Below are positions 47,528 to 59,800 of a DNA stretch of 64,000 bases, piece after piece. This DNA is from Catonia carolina. Lineage: Eukaryota > Arthropoda > Insecta > Hemiptera > Achilidae. The stretch's first letter is position 1. The number at the start of each line of letters is the position of its first letter. The notes under the pieces are model-generated. The model saw only the letters and a list, made by a program, of their open reading frames with translations. It was not told the origin of the DNA and made no database searches. A program made the position numbers and the translations under genes. The DNA lies in NCBI GenBank assembly GCA_035578175.1, contig JAQMRL010000001.1, positions 47,391,553 through 47,455,552 of the forward strand, given 5' to 3'.

Positions 47528-47636
47528 AATCGATAATTATCGATAATTTAATCGATAATTAAATAATTATCGATTTAAATTATCGATAATAATTTAATTA
47601 TTATCGATAATTAAATCGATAATTTAATTATCGATT
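47528..47636. repeat. Cluster of eight ATCGAT palindromes
   Basis: ATCGAT occurs at 47529, 47539, 47551, 47569, 47582, 47603, 47615 and 47630 in pure AT context. Three are TATCGATA, the core of the insect DRE motif. The block is nearly self-complementary. Confidence 0.75.
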
Positions 47637-47639
47637 GAG

Positions 47640-48865
47640 GTACTGACTGTCAATTTTATCTTAGCGTAGTTACTGCGAAGGTAGTAGGATAGACCGGTAC
47701 TGGAGTGAGGGAGAAGTTAACTGAGAGAGACTGAGTATGTCAGCAAGATGGCATTCATACGTTACGTTAAATTTAACAGGGGTTACTAGACTGTACCTAG
47801 ACGACAATGACCAAAAACTTTAATTCAGTTACTGAATTTCTTTTTTTTTATAGTAGAATAAATTAATTGGCTACCGTTCTAGAGACAGAATTAAAACACA
47901 AGAATTTGCATTAAATATCACTTCAGTAAATATAATCAAAATTGGTTAAGACGAATAAATTACCTGCCATCATGTTATGGCACTGTGTATTTAATTCTAA
48001 TTATCTCTCAAAGTATTTACTATGTAAAATTCTAAGGAAATTCATAAACTATTATAACATAATGAGTTTAAAAAAAAGTTATGAAACTTGCATTTAATAG
48101 ATTATGTGCATCAATTAACTTTACCGATTGTGATGTGTTATTGTGAAGTATTAAACTAATGTATGTTGGTTACATTAGCGTCAATTATGTATTCATGATT
48201 TAAGAAGGTAAGATTTGAAATTATAATAACGTCGTAATAACATAATTTCCTAGAGATTTGAGTCATGTAAAATGTATATTCAAAATGAAATTATAATGTA
48301 ATCTTAAATATTTATTAAAATATTAACATAAAATTTAAATAAATTTTATTTTGTACTTTTATTGGAGGTCTTACAAAAATGAGTATTAAAAATATAAAAT
48401 GGTTTTATTTTCGTAGATCGTCGATCTTTCTGCTAGTAGTTTTTATTTATTTTTCTTTTGAAACAATAATCATTGAACTGTTGTAAATTATGATGCTTTT
48501 AATATTTTTAAAACAATTTTCACAATTTATTTACAATCTTTTCACTATTTCTTTAAAATCTTCTTTTTTGGAGAAGTATATATCAGTTGAAGAAAAATAT
48601 TGGCGGTTACCCAGCTGTTAGAATAAATTTCCGTATTCGAGACATTGCGATTCATAAAGATGTAACTGTCCATGAATTATGTGAATAATATGTTTACTAC
48701 ATGCATTTTATATTACAGTTCATGCAAATCTTTTAGGAATTGAGACACAAACTGTAAAATTATGTTCTAGTGTATTTTATATCCATCTATGAATGGCCTC
48801 ATATTTTTGTGATAAATAATGAGACCGCCCATAACAGGTAAAAGAAGTGTTATAATATTTACATT
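47640..48865. other. AT-rich sequence without recognised gene
   Basis: Nothing is recognised. Confidence 0.5.
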
Positions 48866-48867
48866 CA

Positions 48868-49230
48868 ATCTGCTAGTTGCAGGGCTACAAAAAATAGTTC
48901 TTTTTTTCGTGGTCAGCCAATTATATGACTGAACTATTTAAGAACAAAATAGGTAGTGGTGTAAAAGACACTAGTCAGAGTTATCTCCTCTGAAAATAAT
49001 GAATTTCATTATACAGCCAGACCCTGTAGTGAATGAAGTAAATATGTCATTTCCAGGGTGCAAAGTAGATGCTTTTTGGAGAGCTTGGCATGCTGATAAG
49101 CATAGGCTACTTTTGTACTCAGTGAGGAAGACAATTGTAAGCCACCTAACTTCTCGTTTTACTTAGTACAACCTCTAGAGGTTCAAACCAGCCTTTCGGC
49201 TGTTGACATAAACAACGAAAGTAATGAGAC
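48868..49230 (+). repeat. Repeat C, copy C5
   Basis: The longest copy in this orientation. It runs from TTGCAGGGCTACAAA through GACACTAGTCAGAGTTATCT, ATACAGCCAGACCCTGTAG, CATGCTGATAAGCATAGG and CTCTAGAGGTTCAAACCAGC to TGACATAAACAAC. Confidence 0.8.
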
Positions 49231-49234
49231 ATAT

Positions 49235-49980
49235 GGATGACATGTTTATTACTTCAATACCTACACAAAGCCCTGTCGAAACAACTCCTCGATTTCAACA
49301 CCACTTAAACATAAATAAGACTAGCAGAAAAATTGGTATTTTAAGATGTTACATTCTCACTACTTCCTCAATTTTTTTCACAAAATGTTTTTAATAATAT
49401 TCAAATTTCACACACAGACACCTAAGTAACGCGGATTACACCTAGAGAGACGCCGTAATTTAGAAACAGATTTTACTGAAACAGAAACAACTAGACTTGA
49501 AATTTAAACAATTTTTAGTTTAATCACTAGGACAGAAATAAAAATTACCGCTTCAAAACAATTTTTTATATAAAAAACTGTTTGAAAATTATTCTGAATC
49601 TACTGTTCTGTAAAAAACAAATTTTGGATAAACAATGGTAATAAAAGAGTAAATTTAAGTTCATATTACGTACACCGAACCACTTTAGTGTAAATGATTT
49701 GTAATGATGTACGATTTTCTTTTATTTCGTATTTTTAAGCGTCTTTGTTTTTGATGGTCTTTCTTATGGTATTTTTTATATTTACAGTGCCATACAATGT
49801 CTTAATATTTATTTACGCAAGTTGGTCATAAAAGTGATCACTATACTTATATATTTAAAAAAAAGTTATACTTGATAACTATGATAACTACAAATTTTAT
49901 AACTTTTCGCAAATTTAAGAACTTTTTATTTTGTATTATAATAACTTCACAAACTAAATCCAAAAAACGTCAAAATAGGC
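49235..49980. other. AT-rich sequence without recognised gene
   Basis: Nothing is recognised. Confidence 0.5.
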
Positions 49981-49984
49981 ACCA

Positions 49985-50905
49985 AGAAGGATACCATCAA
50001 ACTCAACTGCCTGGAGTTCGCTGACGATCTAGCATTATTAACAAACAACATTGCAGAGGCTAGGAACCAACTACAACGCTAGGATAAATAGCAGGAAAAA
50101 TCGGCCTCAAAATTTCATTTGAATAAACCAAAATAATGGCAACAGACGCGCTATGTACAGACAAGGTCCAAATTAACGACCAATATATAGAACTCGTTGA
50201 TTCTTTTAAATACTTGAGAGAAATCATCACTTTCTACAACAACGAAAAGGAATAACGGGAGGAAAGAACCAAGAAACTAATAACTTCAAATCTAAGCACC
50301 AAAAGAACCTACAATAAAAAATGCCTATCAATCAAAACCAAAATAAAACACTACAAAACGGTCGTACAACCAAAGTAACGTATGGGTGCGAAACTCTATT
50401 CAAATTAACCCAGGAAAACAGAATAGAAAAAATCCAAAAACTTGAAAGGAGGATCCTTAGGACCTGCATCGAAAAGAGGCACCAAGTAGAAGGAGAATAG
50501 AGATTACTACCAAATGAACTGGTCTACCAGACGACCGAATCGGTAATAGATACGATGAGGAAAAAGAAAATATCCTTCTTTGGACATATAATCAGGACAC
50601 CCAAAGATAGAATCACAAACCAAATAGTCAGAAAACTCTACCAGGAAAAGACAGAAGTAATGTGGCCAAGAAAAATCAAGAACGATATGGCAGAATTAAG
50701 CATAACCTTCGAAGATCTAGAAAATAAAACTGAAGAGCTAAAACTATTAAAAGATAAAAATATTAGATTCCATGGAAAGGTACATAAAAGAGGAAGCAGG
50801 AAAGTGATCTTTTTGGAAGCAGAAAGGCAAAGAAGATCTGCCAGAATGAAAGAACACTGGAGGAAAATCAAAGAAAAAAACCCGAAGAGAGTGCCCAGAA
50901 ACTGA
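49985..50905 (+). pseudogene. RTE-like LINE reverse transcriptase, C-terminal half
   Basis: The translation starts with motif C as LEFADDLALLTNN. With several stops and frame changes it passes KISFE, TFKYL-type sequence, the thumb IKHYKTVVQPKVTYGCET and RIEKIQKLERRILR, and ends in an open stretch from 50555 (KKKISFFGHIIRTPKDRITN) to a stop at 50903. The catalytic FADD is kept but motifs A and B are missing. The thumb and the 'FFGHI.R' tail point to RTE-like elements. The last 100 residues are unusually charged. Confidence 0.75.
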
Positions 50906-50909
50906 CTCA

Positions 50910-53190
50910 AGTGATCACTGCGGTCTCAAAAGAAAAAAATAATAACGTCATTGAAACTTTAATTTTATCGGTTTTTAAGTACACTAAGTAAAATAAAAGT
51001 TGTAAATAGGGTTGTTAGTGATAGTTTCGTAATTATATTTGCTATAATCGATAATACTGTACTGTTTCTTGGTAACTGAATGTTACGGATTGTTACGCAT
51101 AGTCTATTCTGTTGTATCGTTCACAATATACTGAAACTGCGGTTGGATGAACACGATATAAAGGCTGTAATATTTATGTTAAGTGTACGTTTACTATAAT
51201 CATTGCCTCGATAATATTACTTAGTTTCAACTCAATTGTAATGTTTCATGATGATTTTCATATTCTTAAATAAGTGAGCTTAAATTGTTACGTATCACAA
51301 CAAAAGTGTCCATAAACTGTAAAGTTATGTACGGAGGTAATAATAAAATAGCCTCCTTTTCTAATAAAGAGTTAAATGGTTACTAAATTTTAAATATGTT
51401 AAATATAAAGGGGAATCCTAATTCGGAAAAGAAATATCTCTCCCCGTTTTAAAATTTAAATCACCCTTATTTTTACTTTAGATTTTAGGCTATTCAAATG
51501 TAACATAATCTATTATCTTTCCTTTTTAAATTTTAGTGGCTCGATGTTAGATTGGATGAATTTATGCAGTTTAGGCTCCTTGACTTGAATTCTGTTAAAG
51601 AGCGCGTTAATAATCGTCACTGCTTTTCTTGGATATTTGTAGTAAGTTTAAAGATTTCGTAACTTTTCTTTATACCTCCGCTCTCGAGTTGACCCTTTAC
51701 TCTTACTCCAAGATAAAGTTACCCCTTTTACGGGCATAGACCATGCTCTAAAAGATTTTAACACCATCCATCTACGACATGGTAGGAAACCTAAACAATA
51801 TAACACCAACCGACCGACTAAAGAACGAAAAATATAAAAGAGAAAGAGATGTGAATAGTGGAAAACGAACAATTAAAGTTTAAATGGCTATTAAAAGTTT
51901 TCTTACAAATGACTTTGCCAGAAACTTCGTTTAGTTTTTGTTCTTTGTGTTTTTACTAAACGCGTTTGTCATCTTACTTTTACACGGCATCTTTACTTCA
52001 CACTCGTGCTTTCTTGTTTGAAAAACTGAACAATGTTCAACTTTAACGATGTAAATAATGTTGGAAGTAAAGCACACTGAATTATTATCACTATAACAAA
52101 TAAATAAATGTGATCTAGAAGCAACATAATCAGTGTTCATAACATCTAAGTTATGATTTACATAAAAAAAGGTTTGATATAAAAACATTATACTATGATA
52201 AATGACATTTAATTTATCAGCTTTAACTTCCTGTAATTTGTGTACAACTTTTATGATCACGTGAGACTCAGCCATCAGAATATGTATAATTCTATTGCGG
52301 AAAATCATAAAAGCGAAGATTTCATATTATTTAGAATCCCTTACTTCCAAAATAAAACGTTTAAAAAATCGTTTACGTGGTTCTTTTTGTTGTTTTCTTT
52401 TTTATTATTAAATTAAATGCGTGCTCTGTAAATCTCATTTGTTTTAGTTAATTAGAAAATTATAATAACTTATAATAAATTGTTACATCTTTTTTACGTT
52501 AGGCACCCTAACAAGATAAAATTTTTTTAAACAAAAAAGAGAAATGAATGAACTAAAAATATAATATGATTTGTTAATCTAATGGAAAGTAGATTTTTTA
52601 TAAGTTCAGTTGATCTACAATCGCTAAAGCACACGATGAAGCGCGACGGACGAAACGAATAATGACAATTTCTACACCTGTTCGGTAGTACTCCCAGGAC
52701 TACAGCATACATAGAAGCCATTTTTCCACCACACTTATAAAATAGGCTATAAAAAATAAAGATTATATTGTTTACTTTATAATTTACTTAGTAAATTTTA
52801 ATTTTTGTGGGTTGATTAAGGTTTTATAGTTTTGTAATATAACGACTAGGCTGGGTCAAAACATTAGAAATCCTGATTTAGTTCACTACTTTTTAAACCT
52901 AAGTGTTAACCCGTTGCAAATAAAAGACAGTTGCTTTGAAGATTAAAAGAAATTATACAAGCTGGTTGTATTTTTCTCATGGCTTAACTGAAAAAAATAC
53001 TTGTAAATGAATCATTAACTCTAACCTCGGTAAATCAGTTTGTAATATACAATATACCATACTCAACCGCTTGGTCGATTTGGTGTTTCTTCTGCTCCAA
53101 AACTTAGGCCTATGTATTCTACAGTATAATAATACCGTGTACTACATTAATATATTTTTTAAGTAATAATATTTATATAATAATGATTTT
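50910..53190. other. AT-rich sequence without recognised gene
   Basis: Minus-strand frames at 51648-51872, 51931-52308 and 52527-52721 are not recognised. Confidence 0.5.
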
Positions 53191-53196
53191 TACATT

Positions 53197-53597
53197 AAAA
53201 ATGAAATACACAAAAAACTACCAGAACGGTCAAAGAATTAAGAAGAACTCTAACCAAATAGGGAGCTCTTTCATGGTCTTCACCACGTCGTAAGATTGTT
53301 AAAATATTTTAAAATACGCAATTAACGCAAGTATATTTCTTTAGAGATCTTGTACCTCCTTTGTCTGACACGGAAAATGCAGAAGTTTGGAATGTACATT
53401 AGTGCTGTATTCCCGATTCTGTCGTTTCTAACAGAGGTGACACAAGAACTCTAAAGAAATATACGTTAATAATTGTGTATTTTTAAAAAAATATTGAAAG
53501 GGACTTGCGAAGTGGTGAACACCAGAAAAGCGCTCCTCATTTGGTTATTGTTAATATTTCTTCAACCGTTCTGGTAGTTTTTTGTGTATTTTATTTT
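53197..53597. mobile_element. 400-bp foldback element
   Basis: The left arm begins AATACACAAAAAACTACCAG after AAAATGA. The right arm ends with its complement. Arms of about 170 bp (53197-53370 and 53428-53597) share further blocks such as TATATTTCTTTAGAG and TTCACCAC with moderate divergence. No coding capacity. MITE-like. Confidence 0.75.
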
Positions 53598-53599
53598 AA

Positions 53600-55370
53600 A
53601 TATATTAATTAAAATTATGTCATCATTTTTAATAATTTAATAGTTTTTAATAATTATGTTTTGGTAAAAGTTCTTACTCGTAAACCGTTCTTAGTGTTTT
53701 TTGTGTGTAAGTAATAAATTTCTTTAGATTCTAAAAGGTGAGAATGCTATAATTATGCATAAATGTATAACATATTGCATAGTCTTACAATATTATTTAT
53801 GTATGTTAATAATTTTCACCAATCAATTAATTTTTAATACTATGGAATGTTGTTACATATCCAGTATTCCCTCTAATGGTTGAGTTATGGTAGCTAAACT
53901 TGCTATTTCATAAAAGGAACCATAATCCAAAAATTGAATAATTTTCAGTAATAGAAACCGAGAAATTAAATTTTTTCAATATATTTTTTTATTGATTTTG
54001 ACAGACGTAAAGTACGGAAGTATAATAATTGAATTTTATACTTTTTATTAATAAAAATATAATATATTATCAAGGACTAATGGTAATAAAATATTTGAAA
54101 TGCTAAATGAAATGTTTTTTATTCTTCCAATAAATTACAGAAAAATTAATAAAAAAGGAAAACTACAAAAATATACGCTAAAGAAGATGTACGTTGCTGG
54201 TTTCATTATACAAAATCTACAGTCCTGTAAAACAAGGAATTTCACCTCTTTGTAATCACTCCGTTACAAAGAATATAAAAAAACGATGTATACTATAATA
54301 GAAAGCAAGGTAAAAATTAAATGTAAATAAAGAACAATAACAAACAGATATCAATTAATTTTAATTTAATATAAAACGAACGGGAAGGTTATACCTCGTA
54401 AATAATGTATTTCAAGCTACTTTTACTGTAAAGAATGGTGAAAAGAATAGCCTACGTACAATTTTTCTTTTATTAAATCCATTTAACTCGTTTATTATTC
54501 TGAATGTTATTCATTACAGTGCAATTTAACCTTTCATTTCAAAAAAATAATTAAATATTATATTCTTTTACGCCGTAGCCATTTATTTTCAAGTGGAATC
54601 AGATTTATGTAGGGTTTTATTTATTAAAAAAAAATGTAATAGTGGTTTCGTTCCTCAGTCTACGACTTTGCGGACACTGTAGTTCATAATTGAAATGTAA
54701 TATAATGTTATTTGTTTTACACAATGATTTCATTTTCAAGTACTAGACGAGAGTCACAGATGCTGACTGAATAGAATATGTAATTTATAATGTCATGATT
54801 TAATTATTTTAAATGTTTATTTATCGTACAAAATTAAACACATTAGAACTCTTAACAAAGAAACACAGTTCTATAGCAAGTATTAATAAATTAATAATAC
54901 ATTACGCTTGTTGTTTGTTAACTAGAAGATAAAAAAAAACACTTCAACGTAGCTCACTACAAATAATTTTGTGTACTTTATAGTGTAACGTTATATTACA
55001 AAGTTGCAACGTTTATTCCCAGTTCGTTTCAGACTATCGTTATTTCTAAATAACAATTTTTTTTAAAAATTTACAGTAAAACATTTATTTACACATTAAG
55101 TACTTAACGTTAATAATTAATATTAACCTAATAACATAACATTTTTTAAACTTAAACAAGACTTGAAATAAACTAAAAAAAATATGGCCATTTATAATCA
55201 CATAAAGGGTTAATCCTTACTTACTTCACCAATTGGTGTAAACTAACTTCCCGATAAGAAAAAGCTAGCAATACCCAACGTGTTTGTGTACAAATTCACT
55301 TCACGACACTTCTAACACTGACTAACTCTAAAAAATATTGTTTACATTCTGACTGAATTCAATAAAGAAA
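53600..55370. other. AT-rich sequence without recognised gene
   Basis: Nothing is recognised. Confidence 0.5.
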
Positions 55371-55374
55371 AAAC

Positions 55375-55430
55375 CGATAAATAAATACACAAAAAGTGCA
55401 ATAGAATAATCGATAAATAAGTAACAATAG
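55375..55430 (+). repeat. Direct repeat F, copy 1
   Basis: ACACAAAAAGTGCAATAGAA and TAATCGATAAATAAGTAACA recur almost unchanged at 56113-56163. Confidence 0.7.
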
Positions 55431-55984
55431 ACATAACAGTATAATAAACCATTATTCTCTATACTACTAGAAAACCAAAAATTTGCCAATAGTGAGGAAA
55501 GCAATAAATAACCTTATATCTGTCACTACTCGTACAAAAGCTTTATTGTAAAAAACCTTATGTCCGTTTAGCCAATGTACAATACTATAAAATCATGCGT
55601 TTTAAAAACTTTGAATGTTGTTTTACTCATTTCGATTGGATATTTTCGTATAGTTATAAGGGATCAATGTTATTCTGTGAAAAATGGTATACTAATCTAG
55701 TACGATAATACAACCAGTTTGGTCGTTCGGAAGCAAACTGTGAAGATCAGTAAGGTCATCTCATTGAAATCTAGTAGCGTCTTCAATTGAAGATACTTTG
55801 AATTTCTATAGAATCCCCTTGGTTCATAACAATGACATAGTTCACCATGGCTTACACTATTCTAGACAAAATACGAAGACAAACCCAAAGCAAACAAAAC
55901 AGACTTTAACGTCATCAAAACCCTTTGGAAAATCAAAATTTTTGACAATAGTATCAACTACAGGAGACACGCTCTTCCTGTTCT

Positions 55985-56295
55985 GTTCATATTATGTTGC
56001 CCTGTGTTCCTGTATTGTGTCCATATCCTGTGTTCCTGTGTTTGTTTTCATGCTCTGTGTTTCTGTATTGTTTTTATATCCTGTGTTCAGTTCATGTGTT
56101 TGTTATAATCCAGTTAAATAAAGACACAAAAAGTGCAATAAAATAATCGATAAATAAATAACAATCGTGTTCCTGAGTTCCTGTATTTTATTCATACCTT
56201 GTGTTCCTTGGTGTTTTTTTAATATTTTGTTGCCCTGTGAACCTGTGTTGTGTTAATATCCTGTTTTCCTGAGTTTGTTTTCATGCTGATCATAA
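55985..56295 (+). repeat. Degenerate CCTGTGTT minisatellite
   Basis: CCTGTGTTCCTGT-type units alternating with TTT(C/A)ATATCC and TTTGTTTTCATGCT recur with about 30-bp spacing. Repeat F copy 2 splits the array. Confidence 0.6.
56113..56163 (+). repeat. Direct repeat F, copy 2
   Basis: Second copy of 55375-55430, inserted inside the minisatellite. Confidence 0.7.
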
Positions 56296-56752
56296 GGCAA
56301 GATTAAAAATTAGCCTGACAAATAACGAAAATTTATATTTTTTTAATTTAAGTTATTATGGCTGGGGTGTAATCTCCATCAATATTTACTTTTTAAAGAT
56401 AAAATATTTATTTAAAGTTACATGTTTTTACTAATTATAATTAGTGTATCTAAAAGTTTATTTAAGGGGAGTTGGAACTGCTATCTTAGCCCATGTTAAT
56501 TTTTGACCCGTTTTTTCCGTTATCTAAGGCCAGTAAAATCTTAAAATCTAAATCTTCAAATTTTAACCTGTTATTCACTGATAATGTTCCTGACAGATAG
56601 ACGGAGTCATTTTAAAATATATAGATTATTAATTGTTTTTATTAATTTTTCCGTGAAGGCCTACTCCAAAAACTTAAATTTTATACTAAAAATCATGTAC
56701 ACAACATGATTTGTTGACAAAAACAGGAAAATTTTCATATGGCATGTTTTAT

Positions 56753-56792
56753 TTGCAAAACAGTCGGACGTTAAACCAAAAAAAAAAAAAAA
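56753..56792 (+). mobile_element. 40-bp LINE-tail micro-insertion with 16-bp target duplication
   Basis: TTGCAAAACAGTCGGACGTT plus AAACC and an A run lies between ATATGGCATGTTTTAT (56737-56752) and ATATGACATGTTTTAT (56793-56808), one mismatch. It is the same tail as at 29186-29229. Confidence 0.85.
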
Positions 56793-56809
56793 ATATGACA
56801 TGTTTTATA

Positions 56810-59800
56810 AAAACAAAAAATATTTCTAGTTGTAGAAACGTGACTTTGGTACCATTGGAAAGTGCTAATTTCAAACTGTATAGATAACAGTTAAAATCTG
56901 AAAATCGATATTTTTTCATTTTTCGAGTCCGACTCCCCTAAAAGAAAAATCTAATATTGTAGGTCTATTGTTATTGATTAGAACTCACAAATAACGATAA
57001 TTTCTCGCTAAAAAATATATATTATAAACAATTAATATTTTTACGCCGTAATAACTTTACTACTTATAAGCCACAATAACTGTATTAGTTACAGGACATA
57101 ATAACATAGTTAGAAGCTATAATAACTTCATAAGTATTAGTATTTCACTACAGTAAGTCGCTGGTTCACAATTGCGAAATGATTATTCTAAATTGACACA
57201 TAGTCATGTAATGTCTAAAAGTGATGCGAAATACTGCCGTCAATATAGTGTTACATGGAATTTTGATCATCTATCTATTGATTGAGTTCCGGGGTGTTCA
57301 GTCTGAGCGCGGTTTGTGTGACCTGAATCAGAGTGTACATTTGTGTCAAAATGTTGATATTTATGTTTTTTTTTTTGGTATAATTTGACATATAATGAGA
57401 ATTTGGAGATGGGGTAGATTTAATCATCAGTGCCAGCTAAAGCGCACACACTCACACTCACAATAGTACTAGTGTAGCTCCATTTATTTACTAAAATGTT
57501 GCTATAACTGTAGTAGTTTTCAATAATTTAAACATCATTTCGTTTAGAAGTCAAACCGTAAGATTTTACCAATCTGAAAATCTACCTTTCATTGAAGCCT
57601 TAATCATCAAACACGTTCTTTAGTTCAATGACAAATGTTTTAATGCAGCAAAGATTGTTAAATGAATAGTAAAGTTAAATTTATTACTGCTATAGCCTAT
57701 ATTTTACAATGGAGTCGTTAATAACACCTAAGGTGATGCAAGTTTAAAAAAATTATTAATTGCTTAAAACTACAATAGTGTAACCAATACCTCTGATATT
57801 TGCCATCTCAATGATATTGCAATTACTCTGAGGTTAGCCATTACTACTCAAGCATGGCGAGTACAGTTTCTTGCATAACTAAAATTAGAAATAGGAGTAG
57901 CTTCAAAAGATGATTATCTAAACCTTACACGACTTAACTCTAGAGCCGGCAATCGTCGATTTTGAGACGATGTTATCGCTTCTCGAACCGGTCGCGTCGT
58001 AAAATTAGATTTGCTTCATAGCATTGCAATGTTGTCGTTTTAGTTTTAATTTCATCTACTGACAGCGTTGCTGTTTTGTACTAGGTTAGTAATGTATTAA
58101 GTAAATTTTTACGTATAATACAATAGCTTCAGTTGCATATTCTGCTTGTGTTTCTCTGTTGAAACCACGCTGTCCTAGAGCTGAATTTGGTTTTTTCTTG
58201 GTTTACATGATGTGTTTTTGTATATATTTTCTTCAGTTTTAAACATAGATTCAATTTTTTAGTTTGAAATAAACATTAAAAGTAACGATTCGTATAAAAT
58301 GAATTTTGAAAGTAGAGCATAAGAAAGTTTTAAACAGTAGTGTCATCTGAAATTTTAGAAAAATATTTGTCTAAAAATTATTTCAAATAGTTTCAGCATC
58401 CCTTACTGTTAGATTAAAATTTCAGTAATGTATTTATTGTATTTTTCTAAGTTTTCTTGTTATTTTGATGTCACGGGAAAAAATTTGTGATTAGTAGCAA
58501 ATTTTTAATTATTTCTTTACGGTTCAGTGACTAGAAATTCTCTGCCAGTCTAGAAAAACCGGCTGTTACTACCAGCTGTAGGGTTAAAATTTTAAAATAT
58601 TTACTGTATTCACTACCCTTCAAGTAAATTTATGGAAAAATAATTTTGTTGTTAATTTCATACGGTTTCAGTCAGGAATATTTTTTCGATCAAATTATCG
58701 ATGAACGGTTGACATATTGATATGGTGTTACGCGAAAATGTAATTATAAGGCAGCACGATAAAAATATTTAATACAAACGCTGTAGTTTTTATAGCCATA
58801 AATATGTAAATTGAAATAATGTGTATTGCCTTGAAGAAACGCTAAAGCTGAAGAATTTTCTCTTAAAGAATCTAAAGCTGAGAAGTAAAAGTTGAAACAC
58901 AAAAGAGTAAAGAAGTTAGGAAACAACTTCATACGAAAAACTTTTTATTTTTACTACAACGTAGACAATTTGATTGTAAAAAGAGATGGGAAGTGTACTT
59001 GACCACAGGATTAAGAGATTTAAGGTCTATCTAAGAAAAAGATCTTACGTCTATATTAAAAAAGATAAAAGAACTAAAAGTACAACAATTTATTTCTTAA
59101 ATTGTTGGCCAGTTACTTCGAATACTTTTTTCTTTATTAATTGACTTGCTTCCGTATAATAAAATACAATGATAGTATGATACGAACTATGGTAAAAAAT
59201 GCAATGAATGAATTTTAAGAAGTAGCCAATAGTACCCAATAGTGTTGCCATAATAAACATATTAGGGTTCTTTAGCTCAAATGCTTATTAAAATATAATC
59301 TGACGCTTATTCCAGATTTGGGATCTGGTTATCGATTATAAAAAGATTTTCTTTTACACTTATAACAAGTATTTATTCGTAAATTTAGTTATATTTATAA
59401 TTAATGCGTTAAAACTACTGTTAAATTTAAAAAAAACAATGTAATTCAAGAGTAGATGAAATTGATTAAAAAAAGTTCTTAAAATGAAACTTAACTGAAA
59501 GAAAATATGGTCATTTACTATCAAAACAATTATTGCATGAACTCCTATTTACTGATAAAATACAAAGATAACAATTATGCCACTTCCCATTGAACATTTT
59601 TATTTTATTTTATGTGATAAACCGGTTCTAACTAATCCAGTTGACAAAATACCCTAAATAACTTTGATTCACAACGCAACCTGTTTATGTACTTTCTTCT
59701 TTACATCACACTCCAATTACTACCAGACTCGTTAAAAAGCTTTTGTATATGATTAAACACAAAAAATACTAAAAACATCTAAAGAATAATTCTAGGAAGA

